Positions 7,967-17,022 of a stretch of DNA of 64,000 nucleotides are shown here, piece after piece. The notes beneath the pieces were generated by a model, which was given only the letters and a program-made list of their open reading frames with translations, was not told where the DNA came from and searched no databases. The stretch lies in NCBI RefSeq assembly GCF_001636695.1, contig NZ_LGEL01000013.1, positions 1 to 64,000 of the forward strand, written 5' to 3'. The stretch is from Pedobacter panaciterrae. Lineage in GTDB: Bacteria; Bacteroidota; Bacteroidia; Sphingobacteriales; Sphingobacteriaceae. The position numbers and the translations under genes were made by a program. Numbering within the stretch: position 1 is the first letter of the stretch; each line of letters begins with the position of its first letter.

Positions 7967-9213
7967 ATGTTATTTCCTCCTTTCAAAGCATAAATTACAT
8001 TCATACGTGACATTTTCCATGCGGGATAAACCCCTGAGATCAGACCGAGTAACAGACAGCTAAAAAGACAAAACAAAAACACCTGCCAGCTGATGATAAA
8101 ACTGTTTGTCGGCATTTTGAACAAGGGGTCGAACGTATTGATCAACTGAACCAGTAATTGGGAGGCATACACAGCCAGCCCCAGGCCAATTAAGCCACCA
8201 ATTAAGGTGATGATGATGTTTTCAATAACAAGTTGTGCTACCAGCGTTCCTGAAGTTGCCCCAAATGATTTTCGCACACCGATTTCTTCTGCCCGCTCTC
8301 CAATGCGGGTAATGTTTATGTTAACTAAACTAATTGCCGGAATGAGCATAAACAGTGTTAATACAACAAGGATTATAACAACAGTTTTCCCATACTCTGG
8401 CTCATCGTCATTCTTAGAACTGCTTTTTGAAAACTGTTCCAGCGCTGTAAAAGCCTGTACTTTTATTGAGTCAGCACCGGAAATCATATTTTTTCCTTTA
8501 AAGTGAGTTCTTAACTCGGCACGCACTTTTTTAAGATCATTCGTCTTTGCCAAAAGCAAAGCACTATAGGTTCCTTCAATCTCCTTGTCAGTATGTTGAA
8601 TATTTACATCAGTAGTCAATGGGACATAAACATCTGCGTAAACTTTGCTAAAAGGTGTAGCAGATTTTACCACTCCAATTACTTTAAAAGACAATCCATA
8701 AATATTGATTGTTTTACCCAGGGCCTCGTTTTCATTGAAGAAATAGGCTTTAGTTTTTTCGTTGATCACTGCAACCCGATCGCCTTTTTTCACCTCATTT
8801 GCATGGAAAGGTTTTCCTTCCAGAAATTTAAAATCTGTTATTTTCCAGAAATTTCCGTCGGTAAATTTCAGGGCATGTCCTGCCGCTTTTCCGTTAAGAA
8901 ATGAAACAAATTCCTTGGTAGAATAATACGAGATTGTTTCAGTACTCTCCAGGTTATTTATATTTTTTTGCAGAAAGGTGAGACTGGGCATTGCGTCTGT
9001 CTGTTTACCATCTTTATAAACTGATACTTTATCCAGTATCAAGGTTCTGTCGCGGTTAACTTCCGGCGGGTTCGCACTAACAATCTGATCGATAAAAGAA
9101 GCGAATATTGTGACGATCATAATGGTGAGACTTATACCTACTAAGGTGAGCGCAGTATAATACTTCTTACGAAGCATCACTTTAAAAGTGAGTTTAATAT
9201 AATTTTTCAGCAT
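7963..9213 (-). CDS. FtsX/MacB-type ABC transporter permease (first of pair)
   Basis: 416 residues. A first membrane helix (about 21-45), a MacB periplasmic core domain and a C-terminal FtsX domain with three helices. The end reads GVYPAWKMSRMNVIYALKGG, typical of LolC/MacB-like permeases. It starts 21 bases after the ATPase gene stop. The two unlike permeases probably form a heterodimer. Confidence 0.9.
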   Translation of the reverse strand: MLKNYIKLTFKVMLRKKYYTALTLVGISLTIMIVTIFASFIDQIVSANPPEVNRDRTLILDKVSVYKDGKQTDAMPSLTFLQKNINNLESTETISYYSTKEFVSFLNGKAAGHALKFTDGNFWKITDFKFLEGKPFHANEVKKGDRVAVINEKTKAYFFNENEALGKTINIYGLSFKVIGVVKSATPFSKVYADVYVPLTTDVNIQHTDKEIEGTYSALLLAKTNDLKKVRAELRTHFKGKNMISGADSIKVQAFTALEQFSKSSSKNDDEPEYGKTVVIILVVLTLFMLIPAISLVNINITRIGERAEEIGVRKSFGATSGTLVAQLVIENIIITLIGGLIGLGLAVYASQLLVQLINTFDPLFKMPTNSFIISWQVFLFCLFSCLLLGLISGVYPAWKMSRMNVIYALKGGNNI

Positions 9214-9234
9214 GATTTTTAGAGTCTAAACTTG

Positions 9235-9903
9235 TTAACTTACTTGTTGCCCATCAAAAAAGTGAATAATGCGCTGCGTTTTTTTAGCCATCTGCTCATC
9301 GTGAGTAACCATAACTATGGTAGTTCCATCAGCTTTGTTTAGATGGAGCATTAAATTCATAACCTCTTCACCCATTGCACTATCAAGGTTTCCGGTAGGC
9401 TCATCAGCAAGCAGTATTTCCGGATTTCCGATAACAGCCCGGGCAATAGCCACACGCTGACGCTGGCCGCCGGAAAGCTGATTGGGGTAGTGCTTGGTAC
9501 GAGCGCTTAAACCTACTTTCTCTAAGGCATCCAATGCCTTCTTGCGTCTTTCAGCACCGGAAATACCACTGCGATACAATAATGGTAATTCGACATTATC
9601 TATTACTGAGAGGTCATTAATCAGGTGATAGCTTTGAAAAATAAACCCAAGTTTAAGGTTCCTGAATGCAGCCAGTTTCTTACGACTGAATGAAGTGACA
9701 GATTGATTGTCCATGGTAATAGAACCTCCTGTAGGTGCATCAAGTAGTCCCATTATATTAAGCAAGGTACTTTTGCCACAGCCCGAGGGGCCCATGATAG
9801 ACACAAACTCTCCCTTATTAATGTTGATATTGATATTATTAAGAGCAGTTGTTTCGATGGTATTGGTACGATAAATTTTTTCTATGTTCAATAATTGTAT
9901 CAT
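9235..9903 (-). CDS. MacB/LolD-like ABC transporter ATPase
   Basis: 222 residues, a complete nucleotide-binding domain: Walker A GPSGCGKST (about 39-47), Q-loop FQSYH, signature LSGGQRQRVAIARA, Walker B EILLADEP and an H-loop MVTHD. The size and the Q-loop stretch fit the LolD/MacB/FtsE group, which power mechanotransmission or export through FtsX-type permeases. It sits 79 bases after the TolC-like gene and just ahead of the two permeases. Confidence 0.94.
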   Translation of the reverse strand: MIQLLNIEKIYRTNTIETTALNNINININKGEFVSIMGPSGCGKSTLLNIMGLLDAPTGGSITMDNQSVTSFSRKKLAAFRNLKLGFIFQSYHLINDLSVIDNVELPLLYRSGISGAERRKKALDALEKVGLSARTKHYPNQLSGGQRQRVAIARAVIGNPEILLADEPTGNLDSAMGEEVMNLMLHLNKADGTTIVMVTHDEQMAKKTQRIIHFFDGQQVS

Positions 9904-9982
9904 CTATATTTTGTTTAAGGGTGTCTAAAAGTTAGTATTAAAAGAATTAAGTTTTTCATTATATTAATTTAATGATGATGGA

Positions 9983-11425
9983 TTAGATATTTTTATTAGC
10001 GGCAAAATCGTAAAGTGTTAATACACGCAGGCTGAAGTAGGCATTCCAAAAGCTTTTTAGAGATAAAATATAATCCCTGCGCGCCTGGTCCTTTTCCTGC
10101 AAAGCGATATTCAGATCGGTGATACTCAAATCATTAAGAAAATACCTTTTTTTTGCTATTTCAAATCTTTCATTTGCAGTTACATCTGCCTCTGCATTAG
10201 TTTGCATTTGCTCTTTTATCATAGCAAGCTGTCTGAGAGTAGTATAAATTTCCTGTTCAAAATTTATTTGGGCCTGTTTAACCGTTGCTTCTACCAGTTT
10301 TCTGTTTGACTGTGCAGTTTTAATTCTTGAAGCAGACCGCCCCCAATCCAGAATTGGGATTTGAAAACCCAAACTTACTTCCTGCTGGTCCTTTGCATTC
10401 CTATAAATTCCCGGAAGTTGGTTCGCTACATTTGTCAATCCAAAAGTTCCATAAAGATTAACCTTTAAACCATTTTCACCCTTTGCTTTTGCAACATCTT
10501 TATCTGCTTCGAGCAATGCCCGTTTAAACTCGATTGCTTTTTGTCTGTTATTTTTTGCCTGCTGTATTGCAACTTCCTTATCAACATTAAAATTGAGTAA
10601 ATTCTCTGGAAGAATTAGTTGAATTTGGTTTTTGGCTGAAAAACCTATAAAAGATTTCAATTGGAGATCTGACGTTTCGGCATCCACATTGGCTTGTACC
10701 ACAGCTTTTCGTGCATTTAAGACGCCCAATTTCAATCGTAATAACTCATCTTTCGATAGCCTTCCTAAAGCGGCTTTACCCTCGCCAATTTTATAAATTG
10801 TTTCATTATTTAAAAGATTTTTGGCTGCGATATCTTTATTGATTTGAGCAATAAGTAAACTAAAGAACAATTCTGATGCATCACGACCCACAACTTCCAT
10901 ATCTTCCCTATATTTTTTTTGTGATTCTTCGTAACGCAGCGGTTCAATTTTTTTATCCCACGATAGTGCATTAAAGGCAAACAATGGCTGGTTTAGCCCA
11001 ATAATTAAAGGATTTCCATTGTAGCGGGTTTGCTTACGATCGAAATCTGAGAACCGCAATACGTTTGAGCCTAAAAAAAGTTGTCCGCCTGTTAAACCAA
11101 TATTTTGTGTTAAACCCAAATTTATTTGTGAATTATCATTGATAACCGGTTTAAATTCAACTGTTCCATCCGGTTGAACTACCGGTATATTGGTTTTACT
11201 GAACTGTGGTAATGTTCCATCCAGGCTTAATTGCGGACTATAATTTGATTTAAAGGTTTTATACTGCCAGTACTGGTTTTCGCGAATGGTTGCGGCTTGT
11301 ACCGCTGCAGTTGAATGTGCTTTAGCGATGTCTATGACGTCCTGTAGATTTAGTTTTACAGTATCACTTTGGCTTTTTACAAGTACAGGCATCAGTATTC
11401 CGGCAAGTAATATTAACTTGAACAT
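9983..11425 (-). CDS. TolC-family outer-membrane efflux channel
   Basis: 480 residues with a signal peptide (MFKLILLAGILMPVLVKSQS) and two repeated TolC-type blocks (roughly 25-240 and 270-470) made of long helices plus short strands; the second block includes FQIPILDWGRSASRIKTAQ. It should form the outer-membrane exit duct for the exporter. The preceding gene encodes its membrane-fusion partner, 25 bases away. Confidence 0.92.
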   Translation of the reverse strand: MFKLILLAGILMPVLVKSQSDTVKLNLQDVIDIAKAHSTAAVQAATIRENQYWQYKTFKSNYSPQLSLDGTLPQFSKTNIPVVQPDGTVEFKPVINDNSQINLGLTQNIGLTGGQLFLGSNVLRFSDFDRKQTRYNGNPLIIGLNQPLFAFNALSWDKKIEPLRYEESQKKYREDMEVVGRDASELFFSLLIAQINKDIAAKNLLNNETIYKIGEGKAALGRLSKDELLRLKLGVLNARKAVVQANVDAETSDLQLKSFIGFSAKNQIQLILPENLLNFNVDKEVAIQQAKNNRQKAIEFKRALLEADKDVAKAKGENGLKVNLYGTFGLTNVANQLPGIYRNAKDQQEVSLGFQIPILDWGRSASRIKTAQSNRKLVEATVKQAQINFEQEIYTTLRQLAMIKEQMQTNAEADVTANERFEIAKKRYFLNDLSITDLNIALQEKDQARRDYILSLKSFWNAYFSLRVLTLYDFAANKNI

Positions 11426-11450
11426 GGCTGTTTTTTTATTTTAATCTGGA

Positions 11451-12695
11451 TTATTTGATCTTAACTTTATTGAGGTGTATAAAGTCTTGCATATCTGAAG
11501 TGATAATGCTTTCTCCTGCTTTTACACCTGATAGTATTTCTACGTAATCTGAATTGCTTTCACCGATTTTCACTTTACGGGACACGGCATTTTCACGTTC
11601 CAGTACAAACACTTTTTGTTCTTCAGAACCATTAAAGGCAGCACCGTTTTTTACCCTTATCGTATTTTCTTTATAGGAAGTAATTACAAAAACATCAACT
11701 TTTAAATTAGATCGAAGCAGCTTTGAATTCTTGTTGCTTAAACTGATAGAAAACTTTATAGTACCATTTTCAACTGCGGGCTGTACGTTACTGATATTTC
11801 CCCGCAGATCGGTTTTATTGATTCTTATCAAAGCAGCTCTACCAGCTTTTACTTCATCGGCATAGGTATCCGAAATGCTTGCTTCCACTTTAAAACTGCT
11901 TAAATCTGCAATACGGACCAACTCTTCACCTTCGTTAATTTCTGAACCGATTTTATTGTTAACCCAGGTGATGACACCGTTGCGAGGTGAAGAAATGGCT
12001 GCATTTTTCAGTTTATCACTAACTCCTTTGATGTCCTTTTCGCGGATATTGATCTCATAACCCAAACTTTTCAGATCGGCCTGCATTGTGGCTTTCTGGT
12101 TGTCAATCTGATTTTTGATTTGGGTAAGCTCCAGTTGGGCTACATTTAAAGTTAGATGGGCTTGTTTTACATTTTCATCTGTACTTCCACCAATAGCTAA
12201 AAGTGATTGTTCATGATCCAAAGCAGTTTCCAGACTACTGATTTTCATCTGTTTAATGGAGTACTGGGTTTTTAATTCATCAAGGCTTTTCTGAAGACCC
12301 AAAGAAAGTTGGTTTATTTTGTTACGATTTACATGCTGCTCTTCATTCAGCTTTTCAAAAGCCAGCAATGAAGCCTCTTTGTTCAAGCGCAAAATAGATT
12401 GTCCGGCAAGCACTCTTTCGCCAGCATTAAACAGTACCTGCTCAATTTTGGCATTTACCGGAGAGCTTATTGTAACTTCATACTCTGGTGTTACTATGCC
12501 TGATGCCGGCACTGTTGCTTCAATCGCACCAGTTTCTGCAATCGACTGGGTAAATGTACTTCGCTTAACAGATGGTTCAACCATGCCTTTAAATTGAATA
12601 AATCCAAAAGCAGTGATGACTATAGCGGCAAGTACAAGCAGGTATATCTTGTTTCTTCGGCTGGCTTGCTGTTTGAGTGAAATTTCACGGTCCAT
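11451..12695 (-). CDS. HlyD/MacA-like membrane fusion protein
   Basis: About 414 residues from the ATG at 12695. A single N-terminal membrane helix follows MDREISLKQQASRRNK, then a beta-barrel/lipoyl region, a long coiled-coil hairpin (Glu/Lys-rich helices in the first half) and a C-terminal barrel. An upstream ATG at 12743 would add 16 residues but lies ahead of the predicted sigma-54 promoter, so I prefer 12695. This is the first gene of the seven-gene operon down to the histidine kinase. Confidence 0.9.
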   Translation of the reverse strand: MDREISLKQQASRRNKIYLLVLAAIVITAFGFIQFKGMVEPSVKRSTFTQSIAETGAIEATVPASGIVTPEYEVTISSPVNAKIEQVLFNAGERVLAGQSILRLNKEASLLAFEKLNEEQHVNRNKINQLSLGLQKSLDELKTQYSIKQMKISSLETALDHEQSLLAIGGSTDENVKQAHLTLNVAQLELTQIKNQIDNQKATMQADLKSLGYEINIREKDIKGVSDKLKNAAISSPRNGVITWVNNKIGSEINEGEELVRIADLSSFKVEASISDTYADEVKAGRAALIRINKTDLRGNISNVQPAVENGTIKFSISLSNKNSKLLRSNLKVDVFVITSYKENTIRVKNGAAFNGSEEQKVFVLERENAVSRKVKIGESNSDYVEILSGVKAGESIITSDMQDFIHLNKVKIK

Positions 12696-12720
12696 AATTA
12701 CATTAATTTGAACCTTATAT

Positions 12721-12736
12721 TCCAATACAAATGCCA
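12721..12736 (-). promoter_or_regulatory. Candidate sigma-54 promoter of the efflux operon
   Basis: On the minus strand the sequence reads TGGCATTTGTATTGGA. Against the consensus TGGCACGN4TTGCW it keeps TGGCA and TTG at the exact spacing, with mismatches at C6, G7 and the -12 C (G here). Transcription would start near 12710, 15 bases before the chosen start codon. The operon encodes its own sigma-54 activator, which makes the match more credible. The -12 mismatch is the main weakness. Confidence 0.45.
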
Positions 12737-12801
12737 ATCGCAAGCATCTAATTATAAGACACTTACAATTTCAACCTAAAATACAATTGTATCATAATGA
12801 A

Positions 12802-12818
12802 CAGTTTGTATTAAACTG
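12802..12818. promoter_or_regulatory. Dyad at about -100, candidate activator binding site
   Basis: CAGTTT-N5-AAACTG is a perfect inverted repeat centred at 12810, about 100 bases before the expected sigma-54 transcription start, where NtrC-type proteins normally bind. A second palindrome, ATACAATTGTAT (12781-12792), lies near -77. Either or both could be operators of the response regulator. Confidence 0.4.
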
Positions 12819-12959
12819 AACATGAAATATCTACCTCAACGACATCCGAATTTTTCAAGTATGAACCTACCCCCCAAAGAGATTACCTGAATGTATGATA
12901 AAAAAATAGTGCTATCTTTATAATTAAAGGTAAAACTATAAAAACAAGCCATTCAATTT

Positions 12960-13319
12960 ATGAAAATATACTTCACCTGGCTCTATGGGATTTTAATGAT
13001 TGCAGCGGGAATAAATCACTTTGTGAGACCTTATTTTTATAAAACATTCATTCCAGACTGGTTGCCTTTACTACCTGTAAACTATATTTCGGGTGCTGTT
13101 GAAATAGCATTAGGTGTATGCCTGCTTATTCCGGGATACAGACACGATGCAGCTCTTGGATTACTTATACTCATGGTCCTTTTCCTGCCTCTTCACGCTG
13201 TAGATGTTTTCAAAGAAAATCCTGCTATTGGCTCCAAATTACTGGCTTATATCAGGTTGCCATTACAATTTGTTTTAATCTGGTGGGCCTGGATTATTTT
13301 TCAAGGTATTGAACAATAG
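12960..13319 (+). CDS. DoxX-like small membrane protein
   Basis: 119 residues with four predicted membrane helices (about 5-22, 44-62, 68-85, 96-114) and the DoxX/MauE-like start FTWLYGILMIAAGINHFVRPYFY. DoxX family members are linked to quinone or thiol redox chemistry, but this short form has no assigned function. It is divergent from the efflux operon and its 3' end overlaps the convergent anti-sigma gene by 26 bases. Confidence 0.8.
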   Translation: MKIYFTWLYGILMIAAGINHFVRPYFYKTFIPDWLPLLPVNYISGAVEIALGVCLLIPGYRHDAALGLLILMVLFLPLHAVDVFKENPAIGSKLLAYIRLPLQFVLIWWAWIIFQGIEQ

Positions 13320-13887
13320 CCATTACCGGCCCTTCAATGACCTCTACACGATGATTTACCTTTAATGGAATTTGTGTATACCCCCCTGCTTCCAGGAAAA
13401 AAATACCTCCATCAACAGTGCATTTGCATTTGCCCTTCAAAATCAGAAAACTTTCGTATTCCTTTTCGTGGCTTTCTTCTTCAATATCAAATGTAGAAAC
13501 TACAAATACTTGTTTCAATCCAGGTTCTTCCGCAATCAACTCACAAAAATTTTCTGCATATAAAGCTTCTGGGAAACGTCTGGTTACAAAATCCAGCCAA
13601 TCCTGATGATCTGAATATTCATTAATAGGTGTTATTTTATTCTGAACATTCTGATCTGCTGCCGAAGCCTTTAAAGATTGTTCAATTTTCTCCTTTAAGC
13701 CTGCAGAAGGCTCAATAGCATATTTTAGGGCATGGTTTTCAAGAGCAAGCTCGATCTCCTGAATTTCTATTTTTAATTCAGGATTCTTTGATACCATAGA
13801 CTGAACCATTAACCTTTCGGACTCATCAAGTAAGTTTAAAACATAAAGTTCTAAAATGCCACTCTCTATATAGGTTTGCAGGTTCAC
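13294..13887 (-). CDS. ChrR-like anti-sigma factor with C-terminal cupin domain
   Basis: 197 residues. The N-terminal 75 residues (NLQTYIESGILELYVLNLLDESERL) match the anti-sigma start common in Bacteroidota RskA-like proteins, but instead of a membrane helix and periplasmic part the C-terminal half (about 100-195) is a cupin-like barrel (LILKGKCKCTVDGG, GGYTQIPLKVNHRV). That makes it a soluble, probably cytoplasmic sensor of the ChrR kind. The gene directly follows its sigma factor, two bases apart. Confidence 0.78.
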   Translation of the reverse strand: MNLQTYIESGILELYVLNLLDESERLMVQSMVSKNPELKIEIQEIELALENHALKYAIEPSAGLKEKIEQSLKASAADQNVQNKITPINEYSDHQDWLDFVTRRFPEALYAENFCELIAEEPGLKQVFVVSTFDIEEESHEKEYESFLILKGKCKCTVDGGIFFLEAGGYTQIPLKVNHRVEVIEGPVMAIVQYLEK

Positions 13888-13889
13888 GG

Positions 13890-14324
13890 TTACTTAGTAT
13901 TTATAGTCATCAATTCAGCCCTTAACTTCATCGCACATGCGGCCTTACTTATGGCAAGCAATTCTGCGACTACGTCTATAGAAAAACCTTTGTTTACAAT
14001 CAGGTCAAAAATAGGTTTACTGTTTTTATCCTCAACATTTTTAATATTTGCAAAGATATGATCTTTTGCCAGAGATCGGGCAATGTTCATGATCCAGGTA
14101 AAGAAAGAAGAATGTTCAGGTTTGAAGTCTACAATTTGATTACAAGCTCTAATCAACGTATCTGATAAGACTTTTTCAGCAATCGTTTTATGATTAACCA
14201 AGCGCGAAATCATGCCATAAATTGCTCCACCGTAGGTATCGAAAAGCAATGTTATACCTGTCCGATCATTTTGTCGGATGAGTTCTACAATTTTATCGTC
14301 TTGATTTCTGTTGCAGGGTTGCAT
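13890..14324 (-). CDS. Short ECF-type sigma factor with reduced region 4
   Basis: About 144 residues from the ATG at 14324 (an ATG at 14342 adds six). Region 2 is clear: GITLLFDTYGGAIYGMISRLV, then AEKVLSDTLIRAC and FFTWIMNIARSLAKDHI. Region 4 is short and diverged (VNKGFSIDVVAELLAISKAACAMKLRAEL). It is coupled to the cupin anti-sigma gene, which should hold it inactive. It belongs to the SigK-like type seen in Bacteroidota. Regulon unknown. Confidence 0.78.
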   Translation of the reverse strand: MQPCNRNQDDKIVELIRQNDRTGITLLFDTYGGAIYGMISRLVNHKTIAEKVLSDTLIRACNQIVDFKPEHSSFFTWIMNIARSLAKDHIFANIKNVEDKNSKPIFDLIVNKGFSIDVVAELLAISKAACAMKLRAELMTINTK

Positions 14325-14458
14325 AATTTCAAAGATATACATTTGAAACTGTTAAAGAAATACCGAATAAAAATGAACAAAATAAACATCTTCTGGCTTG
14401 AAAGCTTGCAGGTATGGCCTGAAAGTTGATGTACTAAAACAAATCAAAATCAACTCAT

Positions 14459-14887
14459 ATGAACGCTGCTATAATGAAAATGAGGTTAGTACTTATGTTA
14501 TGCCTTTCTTGTATTGCTATCGGCGCCGTGGCACAGGAAACAGGCCAAACTAAAGATAAACATATGGTCATCAATTATTATCCAAATGGTAGGATTAAAG
14601 AAAAGGGTTACCAGGGTTATTATGAGAACAAGGATATTTCAACAGGTATCTATACCGGTATCTGGCAAAGATATGATGTAAATGGGAAACTTATAGAATC
14701 TGTTCATTACCACAATGATATTCCTTCCAGGGCTTATATCGAGAAGAAGAAGTATTATCCAAATGGAAAAATCAACTCAATTGAACGCTTCAACAATTAT
14801 GAACTATATGAATCAACAATCGATTCGATAGGCACCTGGAAATATTATAACAGCAACGGGAAGTTGATTAAAAAGATTATTCATTAA
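14459..14887 (+). CDS. Secreted MORN-like repeat protein
   Basis: 142 residues with a signal peptide (about 1-27). The mature part holds repeated YYPNGRIKEKG, RYDVNGKLIES, YYPNGKINSIE and YYNSNGKLIKK units, the MORN_2-like pattern of antitoxin-YwqK-type proteins. These repeats form a beta-hairpin stack; the function is not known. Two more small secreted proteins follow on the same strand. Confidence 0.72.
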   Translation: MNAAIMKMRLVLMLCLSCIAIGAVAQETGQTKDKHMVINYYPNGRIKEKGYQGYYENKDISTGIYTGIWQRYDVNGKLIESVHYHNDIPSRAYIEKKKYYPNGKINSIERFNNYELYESTIDSIGTWKYYNSNGKLIKKIIH

Positions 14888-14902
14888 AATAACGTTATAC
14901 CT

Positions 14903-15406
14903 ATGAAAGTAAAGAATCTACTGCTTACCATTTTGACATTTACAACTATGACTTCCTGTGCACAAAACAACATTGACCTGAGTAAGCTCCAATTGAATGA
15001 AGATGCAAAAACTTTGATTAAGGACATCCCGAACATTAAATCTGGTAAGATGTTCGACAGAGACGATATGATTTCTTATGGCATTGACAGTAAAAACTTA
15101 TCTTATAACGGCTATGTTCCAATACATGTTGAGCTACTTTCTTATAATGGAACCGTTGCCGGCTATGCTTTTAGGATTAGCTCAATCGCTGAACAAGCTA
15201 AAATCGAATCCATGTTAAAGGAAAAGCACAAGAACATATCAGTGGATAAATCAAAATTCCTTACCCTTTACAAGTATAAAGATGCCAAGATTGCACTAGA
15301 GCTGCGAGCCATCAGCAAAGAGCAATTCGAACAGGGTATGTTTGGATATTTGGACATCAAACGAATAGATTTATACGAGGCTAATGAAAAGCTACTAAAG
15401 CAGTAA
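14903..15406 (+). CDS. Putative lipoprotein of unknown function
   Basis: 167 residues beginning MKVKNLLLTILTFTTMTSCAQ, a lipoprotein signal with Cys19 as the lipidation site. No family was recognised in the mature part, which is mixed alpha/beta with many Lys residues. It lies 15 bases after the MORN-like gene and may be co-transcribed with it. Confidence 0.65.
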   Translation: MKVKNLLLTILTFTTMTSCAQNNIDLSKLQLNEDAKTLIKDIPNIKSGKMFDRDDMISYGIDSKNLSYNGYVPIHVELLSYNGTVAGYAFRISSIAEQAKIESMLKEKHKNISVDKSKFLTLYKYKDAKIALELRAISKEQFEQGMFGYLDIKRIDLYEANEKLLKQ

Positions 15407-15447
15407 AATGTGTGAATTAAATCAAAAAAAAGAGATATTTTTACTTT

Positions 15448-15960
15448 ATGAGAACCTATAAAACATCTGCTTTAATAATTATTTCGTTGGCCATATCGGC
15501 CTGCAATGTAAATACCAAATCCGTTGACAGGGAAGTTGATTCCCTCTTTAGTAAACATGAAGTGAATGATACGACGCTTTTTGCTACAATGCAAATGAAA
15601 GATAGCATTAAAGTCGGTGAACCTGTAGTACTTAAATTTATCGTTTATAACTACACAGATAGTACTAACCGCTTTTGTAGTTGGCACACACCTTACGAAC
15701 CATTAATGAGTAAGTATCTGGAAGTAAAGGATGCAGATGGAATTGAAGCAGATTATCTGGGGCCAATGGCTAAAAGAATGATGCCTCCACCTGATAGCAG
15801 TTATCAGTACATCAATTCAGGGGATAGTATTCCGGCAACAGTTGATCTTTTGAAAGCTTACCGCATTAACAAGCCATCCAAATACACTATAGTTTACACA
15901 GGAAAGAACATGAGTGGTCTGAATGTGAAAGACAGTGTTTCTTTTGTATACTACAAGTAA
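15448..15960 (+). CDS. Putative lipoprotein with Ig-like fold
   Basis: 170 residues with a lipoprotein signal ending SLAISAC (Cys19). The mature part (MKDSIKVGEPVVLKFIVYNYTDS to SKYTIVYTGKN) looks like one beta-sandwich domain of the BsuPI/intracellular-protease-inhibitor or Ig-like kind, but I am not sure of the family. It converges on the ABC permease gene. Confidence 0.62.
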   Translation: MRTYKTSALIIISLAISACNVNTKSVDREVDSLFSKHEVNDTTLFATMQMKDSIKVGEPVVLKFIVYNYTDSTNRFCSWHTPYEPLMSKYLEVKDADGIEADYLGPMAKRMMPPPDSSYQYINSGDSIPATVDLLKAYRINKPSKYTIVYTGKNMSGLNVKDSVSFVYYK

Positions 15961-15988
15961 TTAAATGGCTTAAAAACTGTTTAGTTAA

Positions 15989-17017
15989 TCAACTCCTGAT
16001 CTCCCGGCGCATAAATAGATAATAAGAAAGGGCAAAACAAGCTACTGTTGCGCCTATCATACCACTTACCTGTGGCCATACAATCATCAGGCTTTCTCTG
16101 AAAGGCAGAGGGGCAGGTATTGCACCGGCCATTTGTTCCATCGTCATCGGGCCAAGACTGCGAACAGAGGGCATCAGCATTGTAGTACTGGCATCAGTAT
16201 AAAGCTGATTCGGTGCTATACGCAATAAATTCAGAATTAGTTCATTGTAACTCAGGATTTGATCTTGTGATAAAAAGGCAGGATCAGGTAAAAAAGACCT
16301 GATTACGAGATTGATAATAATTTGGTAAAATACAGTAAAAAACAGCCATATACCTACTGCTGTAAGCGCTGAAGTTGCTGCTTGCCTGAACTTAATTGAC
16401 AGGACAATTGACAAACTCAACCAAAAACCGACATAGATAATACTGATTACCGTGAATCCTAGTATCCTCAGCAGTTCTTGTGGTTCCATCCTTACTCCCG
16501 TCAACATCAATCCACCTCCTATCATCAACATGGCCAGGATTAAGAATAAGGCACCTACCATAATAAGCGCGCTTACAAACTTGGCCAACAATATGTTATC
16601 GCGATAAATTGGCTGTGCCATAAGCCTTGTAAGTGTTCCGCTATTCTGTTCGGCATTGATGGCATCAAATCCCATGCTGATACCTAACAATGGGCCCAGA
16701 AAGCTTAGAAACACATGAAACGGCGGTGTGGAATTATCTGTAATGGTTAGCAGTTTAAGATATAAAAAAGCATGGTCCGGGTCTTTGATATTACTCATGG
16801 CCGATCGGATGTTGCCCAGAGACACATACATCGATGCGACGAATGTTAGTATTATCAACCCAATAAGTACGATAAAGCGCCAGCTCCGGACATGGTCTGC
16901 CATTTCCTTATGCAGCATTACACTAAATGGGCTGGATTCTTTGGATTTTTTAGTTGCCTTATTTGTTTTTATATCTTTTTGAATAAGGCCTTTTAAGGAA
17001 AGTGTTTGACTCTTCAT
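15989..17017 (-). CDS. ABC-2 type transporter permease
   Basis: 342 residues with about six membrane helices (first around 48-68, then about 113-130, 152-175, 185-208, 215-240 and 313-333) and the ABC-2 sequence FDAINAEQNSGTLTRLMAQPIYRDNILLAKF typical of NosY/gliding-type permeases. The N-terminal 30 residues are charged and cytoplasmic. It is five bases downstream of its ATPase gene. Confidence 0.88.
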   Translation of the reverse strand: MKSQTLSLKGLIQKDIKTNKATKKSKESSPFSVMLHKEMADHVRSWRFIVLIGLIILTFVASMYVSLGNIRSAMSNIKDPDHAFLYLKLLTITDNSTPPFHVFLSFLGPLLGISMGFDAINAEQNSGTLTRLMAQPIYRDNILLAKFVSALIMVGALFLILAMLMIGGGLMLTGVRMEPQELLRILGFTVISIIYVGFWLSLSIVLSIKFRQAATSALTAVGIWLFFTVFYQIIINLVIRSFLPDPAFLSQDQILSYNELILNLLRIAPNQLYTDASTTMLMPSVRSLGPMTMEQMAGAIPAPLPFRESLMIVWPQVSGMIGATVACFALSYYLFMRREIRS

Positions 17018-17022
17018 TGTCT

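Noticed and set aside
12696-12743. Longer N-terminus of the membrane-fusion protein
   Set aside because: The upstream ATG lies ahead of the predicted sigma-54 promoter and adds a stretch unlike a normal N-terminus; the ATG at 12695 fits the family.
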